A stretch of 64,000 bases of DNA from Mucisphaera sp965279675 (GTDB lineage Bacteria > Planctomycetota > Phycisphaerae > Phycisphaerales > Phycisphaeraceae). Every line of letters begins with the position of its first letter. Within the stretch, counting starts at the first letter, position 1. The stretch is from positions 2,976,001 to 3,040,000 of the forward strand of contig NZ_CBDIIJ010000002.1 of the NCBI RefSeq assembly GCF_965279675.1, given 5' to 3'. Positions 17,118 through 32,042 of the stretch are shown here, piece after piece. Made by a program: the position numbers and the translations under genes. Under the pieces are notes generated by a model. The model was not told the origin of the DNA and did not search any database. It was given only the letters and a program-made list of their open reading frames with translations.

Positions 17118-17151
17118 AAGCGGCCGGATCCGTGCGGATTCGGCCGCTTTT
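17118..17151 (+). terminator. Intrinsic terminator of the SYLF gene
   Basis: AAGCGGCCG (17118-17126) pairs with CGGCCGCTT (17141-17149), the interior also pairs (GATCCG with CGGATT), and a short T run follows, 29 bp after the stop codon. Confidence 0.75.
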
Positions 17152-17378
17152 GATGGCTCAAAGAAGGGGTTTTGGGGGTGTTCCGGGGCTCTGCGGGGGC
17201 ATTTGGCTTACCCAGCTTGCCGGGATGACCAGATTCGCCAGCCGGTTCGGCTCAAATAAGATACCACCTGATCCGATGATCTGCTATAGTCGAAGATAGC
17301 AGGGCTCCGACTCTCGTGAGCTCTGCGTCCAGCCCTTCCTTGTGCCTGGGCTGGCCTGCGATCTATCAGGAGACCATC

Positions 17379-20999
<3,621 letters not shown>

Positions 21000-21020
21000 G
21001 TTGGCGGTTGGATGACTCCG

Positions 21021-21048
21021 AAGGGCCCTGCGATGGCGGGGCCCTTTT
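21021..21048 (+). terminator. Intrinsic terminator of nifJ
   Basis: AAGGGCCC (21021-21028) and GGGCCCTT (21039-21046) form an 8-bp stem with a 10-nt loop ending in TTTT, 21 bp after the nifJ stop. Confidence 0.85.
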
Positions 21049-21056
21049 GTTAGTGT

Positions 21057-21084
21057 TTGACGAGCGGGTCAGATCGCTTATAAT
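21057..21084 (+). promoter_or_regulatory. Sigma-70-type promoter of the initiator tRNA gene
   Basis: TTGACG at 21057-21062 and TATAAT at 21079-21084 are 16 bp apart, and the tRNA begins 14 bp after the -10 box. This is a near-consensus housekeeping promoter. Confidence 0.8.
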
Positions 21085-21097
21085 CCTAGAATCAGGA

Positions 21098-22881
<1,784 letters not shown>

Positions 22882-22885
<4 letters not shown>

Positions 22886-24393
22886 GCCGATTCCCTGCTT
22901 TGGGTCTGGGTTTTCGGCAAGGATAGAGCGGCGGGCGGACGATGGGAAGGAGATTCGGCAAAACCCGTTTCAAAGGTTTCGTAACGTGCGATCTTTTCGT
23001 CTACCCGATCGCGGAAGTTATCGATCGGCATCGGGTGTCGATCTAGAAGCCTTTTGAGTTCGAGAATTGCGGTTGAGGGATCGATCTGGCGTTGCCTTTG
23101 GGTTTGATCACCCTGCCGGTTCAAGGCAATCGCGGAGGTTACGACTCCCCAAGCCTGTTCGGCCATCTGCTTTTCCGATATCCGATGGGTTTTGGTTCGG
23201 AGTATGGGTTGAGGTTTGGATTGACCCATAAACCCGGTTTGAACCGTTTCCCACCACGGCAGAAAGGCTTCGATGTTGTGGTGGACCTTATCCCTAACCA
23301 TTCGCAACCACTTCTGAGTTAGGTAACCCCAAACCTCTCGCAACCCTTCGATGAAGGTTGGGTAATCGCCGACACCCAACTGCTTAAGGGTTTCGCGTCG
23401 CAGCTGAAACTCAATTCGGATGACCCGAAACCCTTTGGTCACCTGTTCCAATTCCCAGATATCGAAGAACCAACCCTTATCCCCCTTGCTCTTAATCTCA
23501 AGGGGTTTGTCATAGAAACGGGCTTGCAAGTCACCTGAACCGATGCTCAACCCGCTAAAGGTTGGGCCTTCATGGTAAGCCGCATACTTGCGTGATCGAG
23601 TGACTTTATGGTCTGCCAATCGATCGTGCCATTGGTCTTCGGGAAGCAGGATATCGATGCAGAGATCGGCTCGACTGACTTTGGTTTCAAGGATTTCGCC
23701 CCCATTGGACTCGATGAGGTTCCGAGCCCGATCGACGATCTCCTGCGGGGTGTGGTGCCAAAGGGCTTCCGACCCTATCTCGATGACGACACTTGGACGG
23801 GAGCCTGGCTCGATCCATCCGCCCACCTTCAACACTAGACTTCGGCTTCTGAGCAGGTAGGCGTAGCCGCTGACGCCGTTCTCACTCAGATCGAAGGTGG
23901 CCTTGGCCTGATCATCTGCGGGCATCACTACGGGGATCGATCGATGCTCGGCTCTGGCCTGCTTTTTGAGATCGTCCAGGCGTTCGAGGAAGGTCTGATC
24001 GATCCAGCGGACCTGTAGTGAGAGGTAGAGCGTATCGAGACCGCTGGCGAGTACGCGGGCGGGCTCGTCAGGGGCCATGATTACGTTAGCGGGGGGGCTG
24101 TTAGTCACAAGCCCCCCTTCTGGCCCTGAGACGGCTAGTGAGGCCTTGAACTGACTGGGTTCCCTAGCGTTATCGTCCCCGGTCGAACCCCCTCCCGTCC
24201 CCCGGTTCCCGGGGGAGCCCCCACGGAAGGGCTCAGGGGCCAGATCCCCCATGATCTCTTTGACGATGAGCCGTGCCAGCTGCCGACAGGCCAAGTCTCT
24301 AGCGGACTCCTCGGCCCAAGCATCACGCGGGTTGATAGCAGGCTGGAGGTTCCAGCGAGTTCGGTCGCCGTGTTGTCCTGCTTGACACTTCAC
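22882..24393 (-). CDS. Rep_trans-type replication initiator/relaxase of a mobile element
   Basis: 503 residues. From about residue 110 the pattern matches Rep_trans (PF02486-like) rolling-circle initiators and ICE/IME relaxases of the MobT type: GLDTLYLSLQ, SGYAYLLRSRSLVLKVGG, a VEIGSEALW-type strand (VIEIGSEALW), VSRADLCIDILL with the conserved acidic residues, DLQARFYDKPLEIKSKG and VIRIEFQLRRETLKQLGV. Such proteins nick an origin and start rolling-circle replication or transfer. The first ~105 residues are low-complexity (Gly/Pro/Ser rich), and the true start may be internal, for example at the Met before APDEPARVLASGLD. Its stop overlaps the recombinase start by 4 nt. Dense AACC/GGTT motifs in the 3' half are noted in findings. 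Confidence 0.7.
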
Positions 24394-24510
24394 CCTTGCA
24401 AGGATGACTGTTCAGCTTGCGAAAGACCGTGACAATTCGGAGACGGATCTTTGTCCTGTGGGACAAATATCCGCCTGGAAAATGTCCCAGTAAATACTGA
24501 TGGAACTGAT

Positions 24511-25356
24511 CTAGCTCTGCGACTTGGCTTGCCAGGGAGCCGTCAGCATTTCCTGCTGACGCTGTATAGCTTTTCGCCACGCATCGGGCGTATCTTGAAG
24601 ATCAGTGTCCATAAGGTTGCCGGTCCGATCCTTTTCGAGGGCATCGAACATCTTCTGCAAGCTTGTAGCAGTGAGATCATGTCCCTTTTTAGCAGCGATT
24701 AGCTTAAGTATTGCTGCAATCGTCGCCTTCATACGTTTTCGGTCGTACTTGCGTCCTGGCGGACGCTGGATAGCTTGAAGTAGCAGCTCGCGTTGCACCT
24801 CAGGTCCGTGAATCATGATCCGATACCAGTGCTGAGAGACAAACCGGTCGCCGACCATTGACGGATCTAGGCTCAACAAGTCTTGCATGGCCTGTAGATC
24901 GCCCTTCTGTGCTGATCGCAAGAGAAAGATTGGAAGGCACTCAAAGAAGACCAGACAGGGAACTAATACTCGACTGGTAAACATAAATCGTAGGTAGATG
25001 ATGTCTGCTAGTGATTTATGAGTTTGCGAGCCTTTCTCCCACTGAGTGATCAAATACTCCTGAAAGAATCTCTCTGCATGAGATGGGTTGAGCTGATCAC
25101 CATAGCGCTGTTGGAGAAAATCAACAACAGCATCTATGAATACCTCTATCTGCTTCTGGGTCGCTTGGCTGACAATTCGCCAATACTGCTGACGCCAGGC
25201 CCAGAAGTAATAATCTCGAGGCGATTCCAAAGGGGCACGAGTACGAACCGATTGAAATGCGTCTGTAAGCTCATCCGCCATTGGAGCAATCCACTGGGCG
25301 GCTCTAGCTATTAGTTCGGGTTGTTCTGCTTGCCAGTTGCTGAAATGCTCACCCAT
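24511..25356 (-). CDS. Unknown cargo protein of the element
   Basis: 281 residues, no recognised family. Predicted mostly helical and soluble except one hydrophobic stretch (FTSRVLVPCLVFFECLPIFLL, about residues 128-150). Many Trp/Gln/Arg in the N-terminal half (WAWRQQYWRIV) and a Lys/Arg-rich segment near residue 205 (PPGRKYDRKRMKATIAAIL). DNA composition is more AT-rich than neighbouring chromosomal genes, consistent with acquired cargo. It lies between the Rep-like gene and the large repeat protein, all leftward. A regulatory, defence or transfer role cannot be told from sequence. No strong ribosome binding site at the chosen ATG. Confidence 0.6.
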   Translation of the reverse strand: MGEHFSNWQAEQPELIARAAQWIAPMADELTDAFQSVRTRAPLESPRDYYFWAWRQQYWRIVSQATQKQIEVFIDAVVDFLQQRYGDQLNPSHAERFFQEYLITQWEKGSQTHKSLADIIYLRFMFTSRVLVPCLVFFECLPIFLLRSAQKGDLQAMQDLLSLDPSMVGDRFVSQHWYRIMIHGPEVQRELLLQAIQRPPGRKYDRKRMKATIAAILKLIAAKKGHDLTATSLQKMFDALEKDRTGNLMDTDLQDTPDAWRKAIQRQQEMLTAPWQAKSQS

Positions 25357-25389
25357 AGATAGCTATTGAGTCAGAACTCCTCAGCTTGG

Positions 25390-28300
25390 TCAAGCCGAGT
25401 GCCGGCGTCGGGATTTCAGTCCTAACCCCAGCAAAATGATAAGGCCTGCTGCGGGCTCTGGCACACTCGCTGTAGAGCCGAAGTTCGAGGCCAGCAGCGA
25501 TAGGTCGATCAGGTCCACCGTCCTGCTTCCGTTGAAGTCGCCACCGGCCCAGCCAGCAGGACCGTCGAAGTTCGAAGCCAGCAGAGACAGGTCGATCAGG
25601 TCGACAGCGCCATCGAGGTTGGCGTCGCCGTAGAAGGTGTTGAGGATACCTTCGATGAGCAGATCGCCGTCGGCCGCTGAGACGGCGGAATCCATATCGA
25701 GGTCAAAGATTTCCTGATCCGACGCCTCGGAGACTGCCAAGAGCAGCAGATCGATGTCGTCGGCGTCGATGTCGCCGTCGAGATCGATATCGCCTAGCAA
25801 AGAGCTGTCACTAACAAGCTTGAGTGTTCCGCCGCCGAATGCAATTTCGTTGACTCCAGCAGGAAAGAGTCCATTGAGATGCGTCATGATGCCTGCAACG
25901 CGAGCATAAACTTCAAGACCGTTGAGCAAGAGTGTCGCGTTATCCTCGATGATCAGACCATCAGACCCGCCGAGTCCATCGAGATAGAGCGCTTCTAGGG
26001 GTTGCGTACGGTTTCCGCTGTCAAAGATATCAACGAGTTGGATCACTGGGCCGGGACCCGCTGTTGAACCCTCGACCACCAACTGGCCTATACCGAAGTT
26101 TCCAGCACCTGAGCCAACTAATTGCAGATCTTCGCTAGCAACCTCAAGTAACCGGCTGTTCTCTCCAGTCAGTGTCAAGCGAGCGTTGTCCAAACCCCAG
26201 CGGGCTTCATCTGTTGCTTGAATCTCTACCGATCCTCCCACTGACAGAGTGGTGCCGGGATTGACATCGATCAATGAGGTCGGCTCTAACCTGAGATCAC
26301 CAAGCACATTCACGTTAGCTGTTGAATCAGTCACTCTCAGTTCAGATCGCGATCCTCTGAAAGTCCCCAAGATCAGAGAGCTCTCTGCTTCGACAATAAA
26401 CTCAAACTTTGCGTTGCCATTGGTCGACCCCTCGATCAGGTCGAGACTGGAAAGATATATCGCACCGCCACCCTGAGAACGGAATGTCAGTCGGTCATCC
26501 TGATTACCGCCTGTGAATCGCAGCAGTGTCAGGCCCGACAGATCGATCACACCACCGCCGGTCGCCGACACCGTCTGGTTACGACCACCGAACTGATAAC
26601 CGTGCGTGAACAACTCCACACTCGACAGATCAAGCAACGAACCTGGACCGTCAGAAGACAGAATGACATCGTTCACGTTCAGGTCATCGGTGGTATACGA
26701 CGTGGCTGTGACCTGATCGATCACCGCCCCGTCTTCCACGAAGAAGCGACTGTTATCGATCGAACCCAGACCAGCAGGCGACACCGTCAGCGAAGAGCCG
26801 TCATCCACGTAGAAGTCCGTGTGTTGCGTGCCAGCGAGTTGTGGGGCCAAGAGCGTGCCGCCTCCGCGAAGATCCACGATACCAGCGTCACCGGTCATCT
26901 GCGTCAGCATCGGGGCATTGATCACGCCATCCGTACCGGCTACCAGCTGCGTGTCACCCGCCGTCGTCAACGCGGGCAGATCCTGCGTGCTGTTGTTGGC
27001 GATGAACTGAACCAATGCCCTGCCATTGGTCGACGCCTCGATCGTCGCCAATGAAGACAGATCGATCTGTCCGCCACCCTGGGCCTGGAAGAACAGCCAA
27101 TCATCATCGTTACCGCCTCTGAATCGCAGCAGCGTCAGGCCCGACAGATCGATCACACCACCGCCGGTCGCCGACACCGTCTGGTTACGACCACCGAACT
27201 GATAACCGTGCGTGAACAACTCCACACTCGACAGATCAAGCAACGAACCTGGACCGTCAGAAGACAGAATGACATCGTTCACGTTCAGGTCATCGGTGGT
27301 ATACGACGTGGCTGTGACCTGATCGATCACCGCCCCGTCTTCCACGAAGAAGCGACTGTTATCGATCGAACCCAGACCAGCAGGCGACACCGTCAGCGAA
27401 GAGCCGTCATCCACGTAGAAGTCCGTGTGTTGCGTGCCAGCGAGTTGTGGGGCCAAGAGCGTGCCGCCTCCGCGAAGATCCACGATACCAGCGTCACCGG
27501 TCATCTGCGTCAGCATCGGGGCATTGATCACGCCATCCGTACCGGCTACCAGCTGCGTGTCACCCGCCGTCGTCAACGCGGGCAGATCCTGCGTGCTGTT
27601 GTTGGCGATGAACTGAACCAATGCCCTGCCATTGGTCGACGCCTCGATCGTCGCCAATGAAGACAGATCGATCTGTCCGCCACCCTGGGCCTGGAAGAAC
27701 AGCCAATCATCATCGTTACCGCCTCTGAATCGCAGCAGCGTCAGGCCCGACAGATCGATCACACCACCGCCGGTCGCCGACACCGTCTGGTTACGACCAC
27801 CGAACTGATAACCGTGCGTGAACAACTCCACACTCGACAGATCAAGCAACGAACCTGGACCGTCAGAAGACAGAATGACATCGTTCACGTTCAGGTCATC
27901 GGTGGTATACGACGTGGCTGTGACCTGATCGATCACCGCCCCGTCTTCCACGAAGAAGCGACTGTTATCGATCGAACCCAGACCAGCAGGCGACACCGTC
28001 AGCGAAGAGCCGTCATCCACGTAGAAGTCCGTGTGTTGCGTGCCAGCGAGTTGTGGGGCCAAGAGCGTGCCGCCTCCGCGAAGATCCACGACACCAGCGT
28101 CACCGGTCATCTGCGTCAGCATCGGGGCATTGATCACGCCATCCGTACCGGCTACCAGCTGCGTGTCACCCGCCGTCGTCAACGCGGGCAGATCCTGCGT
28201 GCTGTTGTTGGCGATGAACTGAACCAATGCCCTGCCATTGGTCGACGCCTCGATCGTCGCCAATGAAGACAGATCGATCTGTCCGCCACCCTGGGCCTGG

Positions 28301-29484
28301 AAGAACAGCCAATCATCATCGTTACCGCCTGTGAACCGCAGAAGCGTCAGGCCCGACAGATCGATCACACCGCCACCGGTGGCCGACACCGTCTGGTTAC
28401 GAGCACCGAACTGATAACCGTGCGTGAACAACTCAACACTTGACAGATCAAGCAGAGAACCTGGACCATCAGATGACAGAATCACATCGTTGCGGTTGTT
28501 GCTGCTTGTCAGGATCTCGACGTCTGCGACCTGTACCTCGGCTCCGAGGCTGGCATTGAGGACACCATTACCGATGAACGAATTGCTTAAGACGCTGTAG
28601 GAACCTGAGCCAGATGCTGAGAGGCTACCCGAGAGTTCCAGCGAATCGACTTCGAGTGTTTGACCCGTCAGATCCAACGCAACCGATGCAGATGCAGGTA
28701 TCACGGCCGCGTAACGATCACTTGCTGTGTTGATCGGCACGATGCCGACATCCCAGTTGGTTGCTTCGCTGTAGACATTGCTTCCACCAGACCCGGTCCA
28801 TGTTGCCGTGATCACCGTTTGGTTGACGACAATCGGATCAATGATGACTAGTGATGCGTCGGGCAGAGCCGAGGTCGTTCCGGGCGTCGATAGTTCGGTA
28901 GAGGTGAGGGGGGCGTCGCCGGTGCCAAAGAAGATGTCCGCATAGGTGCCGTCAAAGGCGGGTTCACTTAACAGCGACGGACCTCGGGTAGTCAAGTAGA
29001 GATCCAAGGTTCCGGCACTTGTCGGTGTGAACGACCAGTCCGCGATGCGGAAATAGGACTTGCCGCTGTCGGTGTCCGTGTAACGGTTGAACAGCGGGTC
29101 AAAAGCGGAGGCGTCGGCCGGGTCCAAGCCGGCACCGAAGGTTTCCGCATGACCGGCGAAGGAGAACTCGATCACGTTCTGGCTGCTGGAGCTCCAGCGG
29201 TTGATCGTAACGGGGTCGTCCCACAACTGGGTGCTGACCGTCGCCAACGGGCCAGCGGAGCCGGATTCGGTCAGCTCCAGTGCGAAGTCGGTGAGCAGTT
29301 CGCCGACATTCAACTCGGCCCAGAGGAACAGTGTCGTGGTGGTGCCGACTGCCGCGGTGATCGACGCGTTGCCGGAGGGGACGGGGTCGAGATCTTCTGA
29401 AAGGTAAAAAGTGAGGCCGTCAGCTGTACCCGCGAACGAAATTGATAGCGAAGCGGCAAGGGCCGTGGCAGTGCGAAGTCTCAT
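25390..29484 (-). CDS. Giant repeat-containing surface protein with dockerin and PEP-CTERM tail
   Basis: 1364 residues; ATG at 29484 preceded by AAGGGAG. Signal peptide to about residue 23, a beta-rich N-terminal domain (24-200), then an autotransporter-like repetitive region. Three full 202-residue repeats (332-533, 534-735, 736-937) and a partial fourth (from 938) each start NDVILSSDGPGSLLDLSS and contain YQFGGRNQTVSATGGG; the underlying 606-bp DNA copies are nearly identical. Such Gly/Asp/Ser-rich repeats suggest a parallel beta-helix. Then dockerin-like EF-hand loops (GDIDLDGDIDADDIDLL to DFNGSRTVDLIDLSLL) and a VPEPA...LGLGLKSRRR tail. Probable role: adhesion or surface-layer display. 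No catalytic motif seen. Confidence 0.88.
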   Translation of the reverse strand: MRLRTATALAASLSISFAGTADGLTFYLSEDLDPVPSGNASITAAVGTTTTLFLWAELNVGELLTDFALELTESGSAGPLATVSTQLWDDPVTINRWSSSSQNVIEFSFAGHAETFGAGLDPADASAFDPLFNRYTDTDSGKSYFRIADWSFTPTSAGTLDLYLTTRGPSLLSEPAFDGTYADIFFGTGDAPLTSTELSTPGTTSALPDASLVIIDPIVVNQTVITATWTGSGGSNVYSEATNWDVGIVPINTASDRYAAVIPASASVALDLTGQTLEVDSLELSGSLSASGSGSYSVLSNSFIGNGVLNASLGAEVQVADVEILTSSNNRNDVILSSDGPGSLLDLSSVELFTHGYQFGARNQTVSATGGGVIDLSGLTLLRFTGGNDDDWLFFQAQGGGQIDLSSLATIEASTNGRALVQFIANNSTQDLPALTTAGDTQLVAGTDGVINAPMLTQMTGDAGVVDLRGGGTLLAPQLAGTQHTDFYVDDGSSLTVSPAGLGSIDNSRFFVEDGAVIDQVTATSYTTDDLNVNDVILSSDGPGSLLDLSSVELFTHGYQFGGRNQTVSATGGGVIDLSGLTLLRFRGGNDDDWLFFQAQGGGQIDLSSLATIEASTNGRALVQFIANNSTQDLPALTTAGDTQLVAGTDGVINAPMLTQMTGDAGIVDLRGGGTLLAPQLAGTQHTDFYVDDGSSLTVSPAGLGSIDNSRFFVEDGAVIDQVTATSYTTDDLNVNDVILSSDGPGSLLDLSSVELFTHGYQFGGRNQTVSATGGGVIDLSGLTLLRFRGGNDDDWLFFQAQGGGQIDLSSLATIEASTNGRALVQFIANNSTQDLPALTTAGDTQLVAGTDGVINAPMLTQMTGDAGIVDLRGGGTLLAPQLAGTQHTDFYVDDGSSLTVSPAGLGSIDNSRFFVEDGAVIDQVTATSYTTDDLNVNDVILSSDGPGSLLDLSSVELFTHGYQFGGRNQTVSATGGGVIDLSGLTLLRFTGGNQDDRLTFRSQGGGAIYLSSLDLIEGSTNGNAKFEFIVEAESSLILGTFRGSRSELRVTDSTANVNVLGDLRLEPTSLIDVNPGTTLSVGGSVEIQATDEARWGLDNARLTLTGENSRLLEVASEDLQLVGSGAGNFGIGQLVVEGSTAGPGPVIQLVDIFDSGNRTQPLEALYLDGLGGSDGLIIEDNATLLLNGLEVYARVAGIMTHLNGLFPAGVNEIAFGGGTLKLVSDSSLLGDIDLDGDIDADDIDLLLLAVSEASDQEIFDLDMDSAVSAADGDLLIEGILNTFYGDANLDGAVDLIDLSLLASNFDGPAGWAGGDFNGSRTVDLIDLSLLASNFGSTASVPEPAAGLIILLGLGLKSRRRHSA
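26674..28491 (-). repeat. Three tandem 606-bp near-identical repeats
   Basis: Units 28491-27886, 27885-27280 and 27279-26674, followed by a diverging partial unit to about 26480. Visible differences are a handful of bases, for example GATCCACGATACC versus GATCCACGACACC and CCTCTGAATC versus CCTGTGAATC. The length is a multiple of three, so copy-number change keeps the frame. Confidence 0.92.
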
Positions 29485-29666
29485 GATCTCCCTTTCCCAT
29501 GTCGAGATAGATTCTTCCTAAGCTTACAGAAACTGGCCTTTACAAGCAATTGATTGCTCTAAGACTAGATCTAGAATTCACTTATGTTCCTGCAAATAGC
29601 ATTTTGACTAGTAGGATTGATAGTGCCAGACCTCGATTCGAATCTGTTCAGACAGATAAGAATCCT

Positions 29667-29677
29667 TCCCCGCTATT
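29667..29677 (+). repeat. Putative attR core
   Basis: TCCCCGCTATT, direct copy of 21163-21173 at the tRNA-fMet 3' end. It is preceded by GAATCCT, resembling the T-arm sequence, and followed 9 bp later by an intrinsic terminator. Confidence 0.5.
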
Positions 29678-29686
29678 GCTTGATTG

Positions 29687-29720
29687 ACAGGGACTTGCGA
29701 CATCGCGGGTCCCTGTTTTT
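29687..29720 (+). terminator. Intrinsic terminator, probably the tRNA-fMet's original one
   Basis: ACAGGGAC (29687-29694) pairs with GTCCCTGT (29709-29716), with inner pairs GCGA/TCGC, then TTTTT. No plus-strand gene precedes it now; if the element is removed it lies just after the tRNA. Confidence 0.7.
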
Positions 29721-29756
29721 CTGCGCGTTCCGGTATGACGCTATGGGGCTTGTGTT

Positions 29757-29792
29757 CAAAAGAAAACGGCAGGACTTAGGGTCCTGCCGTTT
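29757..29792 (-). terminator. Terminator of katG
   Basis: AAACGGCAGGAC (29764-29775) and GTCCTGCCGTTT (29781-29792) pair over 12 bp around 5 nt. Read on the minus strand the stem is followed by TTTTCTTTTG. It begins 34 bp after the katG stop. Confidence 0.8.
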
Positions 29793-29825
29793 GTCGATGA
29801 GTGTGTCTGCAGCCTTGGTATGGGC

Positions 29826-32042
29826 TTAGAGGTCGAAGCGGTCGAGGTTCATCACTTTGTGCCAGGCGGCGACGAAGTCCTGGACGAAGGTTTGTTTGGC
29901 GTCTTCGCAGCCGTAGACTTCGGCGATGGCTCGCAGTTGGGAGTTGGAGCCGAAGACGAGGTCGACGGCGCTGGCGGTCCACTTGATTTCGCCTGTCTTG
30001 ATGTCGCGGCCTTCGTAGAAGTGCTCGCAGCGGGGTGACTGCTTCCACTCGATGGTCATGTCGAGGAGGTTGACGAAGAAGTCGTTAGTAAGGGTGCCTG
30101 GGGTTTTGGTGAAGACGCCTAGCTGGGACTGGCCGGTGTTGGCGTTGAGGGCACGCATGCCGGCGACGAGGACGGTCATCTCGGGGGCCGTGAGGTTGAG
30201 GAGGTGGGCCTTGTCGATGAGCAGTTCGGCGGCGGGACGTTTGTGGTCCTGGTGCATGTAGTTGCGGAAGCCGTCGGCGGTGGTTTCGAGGACGGCCATG
30301 GCTTCGGCGTCGGTTGTTTCCTGGGTGGCGTCGGTGCGGCCTGGCGAGAAGGGGACGGTGATGTCGAAGCCGGCTTCCTTAGCGGCTTTCTCGATGGCTG
30401 CGCAGCCGCCTAGGACGACGGTGTCGGCGAAGGAGATCTTTTTGTTGCCGGCCTGGGCGTTGTTGAACTCGCTCTGGACCTTCTCGATGGCGGGGATGGT
30501 CCTGGAGAGCATCTCGGGGTCGTTGACCTGCCAGTTCTTCTGCGGTTCGAGCCGGAGGCGTCCGCCGTTTGCGCCGCCACGCTTATCGGTGTTGCGGAAG
30601 CTGGATGCGGCGGCCCATGCGGTGGCGACGAGCTGCGAGACCGTCAGGCCGGACGCCAGCAGCTCGGCTTTGAGGTGCTTGATGTCGGCGTCGTTGACGA
30701 GTTCGTGATCGACCTCGGGGACGGGGTCCTGCCAGAGCTGGGGTTCGGGGACCAGCGGGCCGATGAAGCGGGACTGGGGGCCCATGTCGCGGTGGAGGAG
30801 CTTGTACCAGGCTTTGGCGTAGGCGTCGGCGAACTTGTCGGGGTTTTCGTAGAAGCTTCGGGAGATGCCTTCGTAGACGGGGTCGAAGCGGAGGGAGAGG
30901 TCGGTGGTGAACATCATCGGTGCGTGCTTGACTTCGGGGTCGTGGGCATCGGGGATGGTGGCAGCGCCGCCGCCGTCTTTGGGCGCCCACTGGGTAGCGC
31001 CAGCGGGGCTCTTGACCTGTTCCCATTCGTAGGCGAAGAGGTTCTCGAAGTAGTTGTTGTCCCACTTGGTGGGCTCGGTGGTCCAGGCGCCTTCGAGTTC
31101 GCTGGTGATGGTATTTTTACCGTTGCCGGTGCCGAGGGAGTTCTTCCAGCCGAGGCCCTGTTCTTCGAGGCCTGCGGCTTCGGGCTCTGGGCCGATGGTG
31201 GTGTGCTCGCCGGCGGCGTGGGCTTTGCCGAAGGTGTGGCCGCCAGCGATGAGAGCGACGGTTTCCTCATCGTTCATGGCCATGCGGCCGAAGGTTTCGC
31301 GGATGTCACGGGCGGCGGCGACGGGGTCGGGGTTGCCGTCGGGGCCCTGGGGGTTGACGTAGATGAGGCCCATCTGGACGGCGCCGAGTGGCGTTTCGAG
31401 TTCGCGGTCGCCTGAGTAGCGCTCATTGCCGAGCATTTCGGCTTCGGGTCCCCAGTAGATGTCTTCTTCGGGTCCCCATACGTCTTCGCGGCCGAAGGCG
31501 AAGCCGAAGGTCTTGAACCCCATGGACTCCATGGCCTGGTTGCCTGCGAAGACGATGAGGTCGGCCCAGGAGAGCTTACGGCCGTATTTTTGTTTGATGG
31601 GCCAGAGGAGTCGGCGGGCTTTGTCGAGGTTGGCGTTGTCGGGCCAGCTGTTGAGGGGGGCGAAGCGGGTGGTGCCGGAGGCGGATCCGCCTCGGCCGTC
31701 GTGGATGCGGTAGGTGCCGGCGCTGTGCCAGGCGAGGCGGATGAAGAGCGGGCCGTAGTGGCCGTAGTCGGCTGGCCACCAGTCCTGGGAGGTGGTCATC
31801 AGCTCGTTCATGTCTTTCTTGAGGGCTTCGACGTCGAGGGTTTTGACTTCCTCCGCGTAGTTGAAGTTGTCGCCCATCGGATCGGCTTTGGGGTTGTTCT
31901 GTTCGAGGATGCGGAGGTTGAGCTGGTTGGGCCACCAGTTGTTTTTTGAGGCGTCGGCCAGGTTGGTCAGGCTGGAGCCGGCGTTGAGGATGGGGCAGCG
32001 TGAGCCGGTGGACTCGGGGAGCGGGGTTTCGGGGTGTGCCAT
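29826..32042 (-). CDS. katG: Catalase-peroxidase
   Basis: 738 residues, the usual KatG length. Bifunctional haem enzyme that removes hydrogen peroxide. N-terminal domain: distal Arg102-Trp105-His106 in IRLAWHSAGTYR, proximal His269 in GGHTFGKAHA, and the residues of the Trp-Tyr-Met adduct needed for catalase activity: Trp105, Tyr228 (MGLIYVNPQG) and Met254 (FGRMAMNDEE). The C-terminal half is the expected degenerate peroxidase-like domain. No signal peptide. AAAGG lies 8 nt before the ATG. Flanked by its own terminator, so a single-gene unit; no obvious OxyR or PerR site was identified in the 257 bp upstream. Confidence 0.97.
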   Translation of the reverse strand: MAHPETPLPESTGSRCPILNAGSSLTNLADASKNNWWPNQLNLRILEQNNPKADPMGDNFNYAEEVKTLDVEALKKDMNELMTTSQDWWPADYGHYGPLFIRLAWHSAGTYRIHDGRGGSASGTTRFAPLNSWPDNANLDKARRLLWPIKQKYGRKLSWADLIVFAGNQAMESMGFKTFGFAFGREDVWGPEEDIYWGPEAEMLGNERYSGDRELETPLGAVQMGLIYVNPQGPDGNPDPVAAARDIRETFGRMAMNDEETVALIAGGHTFGKAHAAGEHTTIGPEPEAAGLEEQGLGWKNSLGTGNGKNTITSELEGAWTTEPTKWDNNYFENLFAYEWEQVKSPAGATQWAPKDGGGAATIPDAHDPEVKHAPMMFTTDLSLRFDPVYEGISRSFYENPDKFADAYAKAWYKLLHRDMGPQSRFIGPLVPEPQLWQDPVPEVDHELVNDADIKHLKAELLASGLTVSQLVATAWAAASSFRNTDKRGGANGGRLRLEPQKNWQVNDPEMLSRTIPAIEKVQSEFNNAQAGNKKISFADTVVLGGCAAIEKAAKEAGFDITVPFSPGRTDATQETTDAEAMAVLETTADGFRNYMHQDHKRPAAELLIDKAHLLNLTAPEMTVLVAGMRALNANTGQSQLGVFTKTPGTLTNDFFVNLLDMTIEWKQSPRCEHFYEGRDIKTGEIKWTASAVDLVFGSNSQLRAIAEVYGCEDAKQTFVQDFVAAWHKVMNLDRFDL

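Noticed and set aside
24323..24580. 85-residue minus-strand frame upstream of the Rep-like gene
   Set aside because: Overlaps parts of both neighbours' ends, lacks a binding site and any family pattern.
26602..28266. Three identical plus-strand frames spaced by 606 bp, at first sight like a repeat array or CRISPR
   Set aside because: They are shadows of tandem repeats in the leftward surface-protein gene; there are no short repeats with unique spacers.
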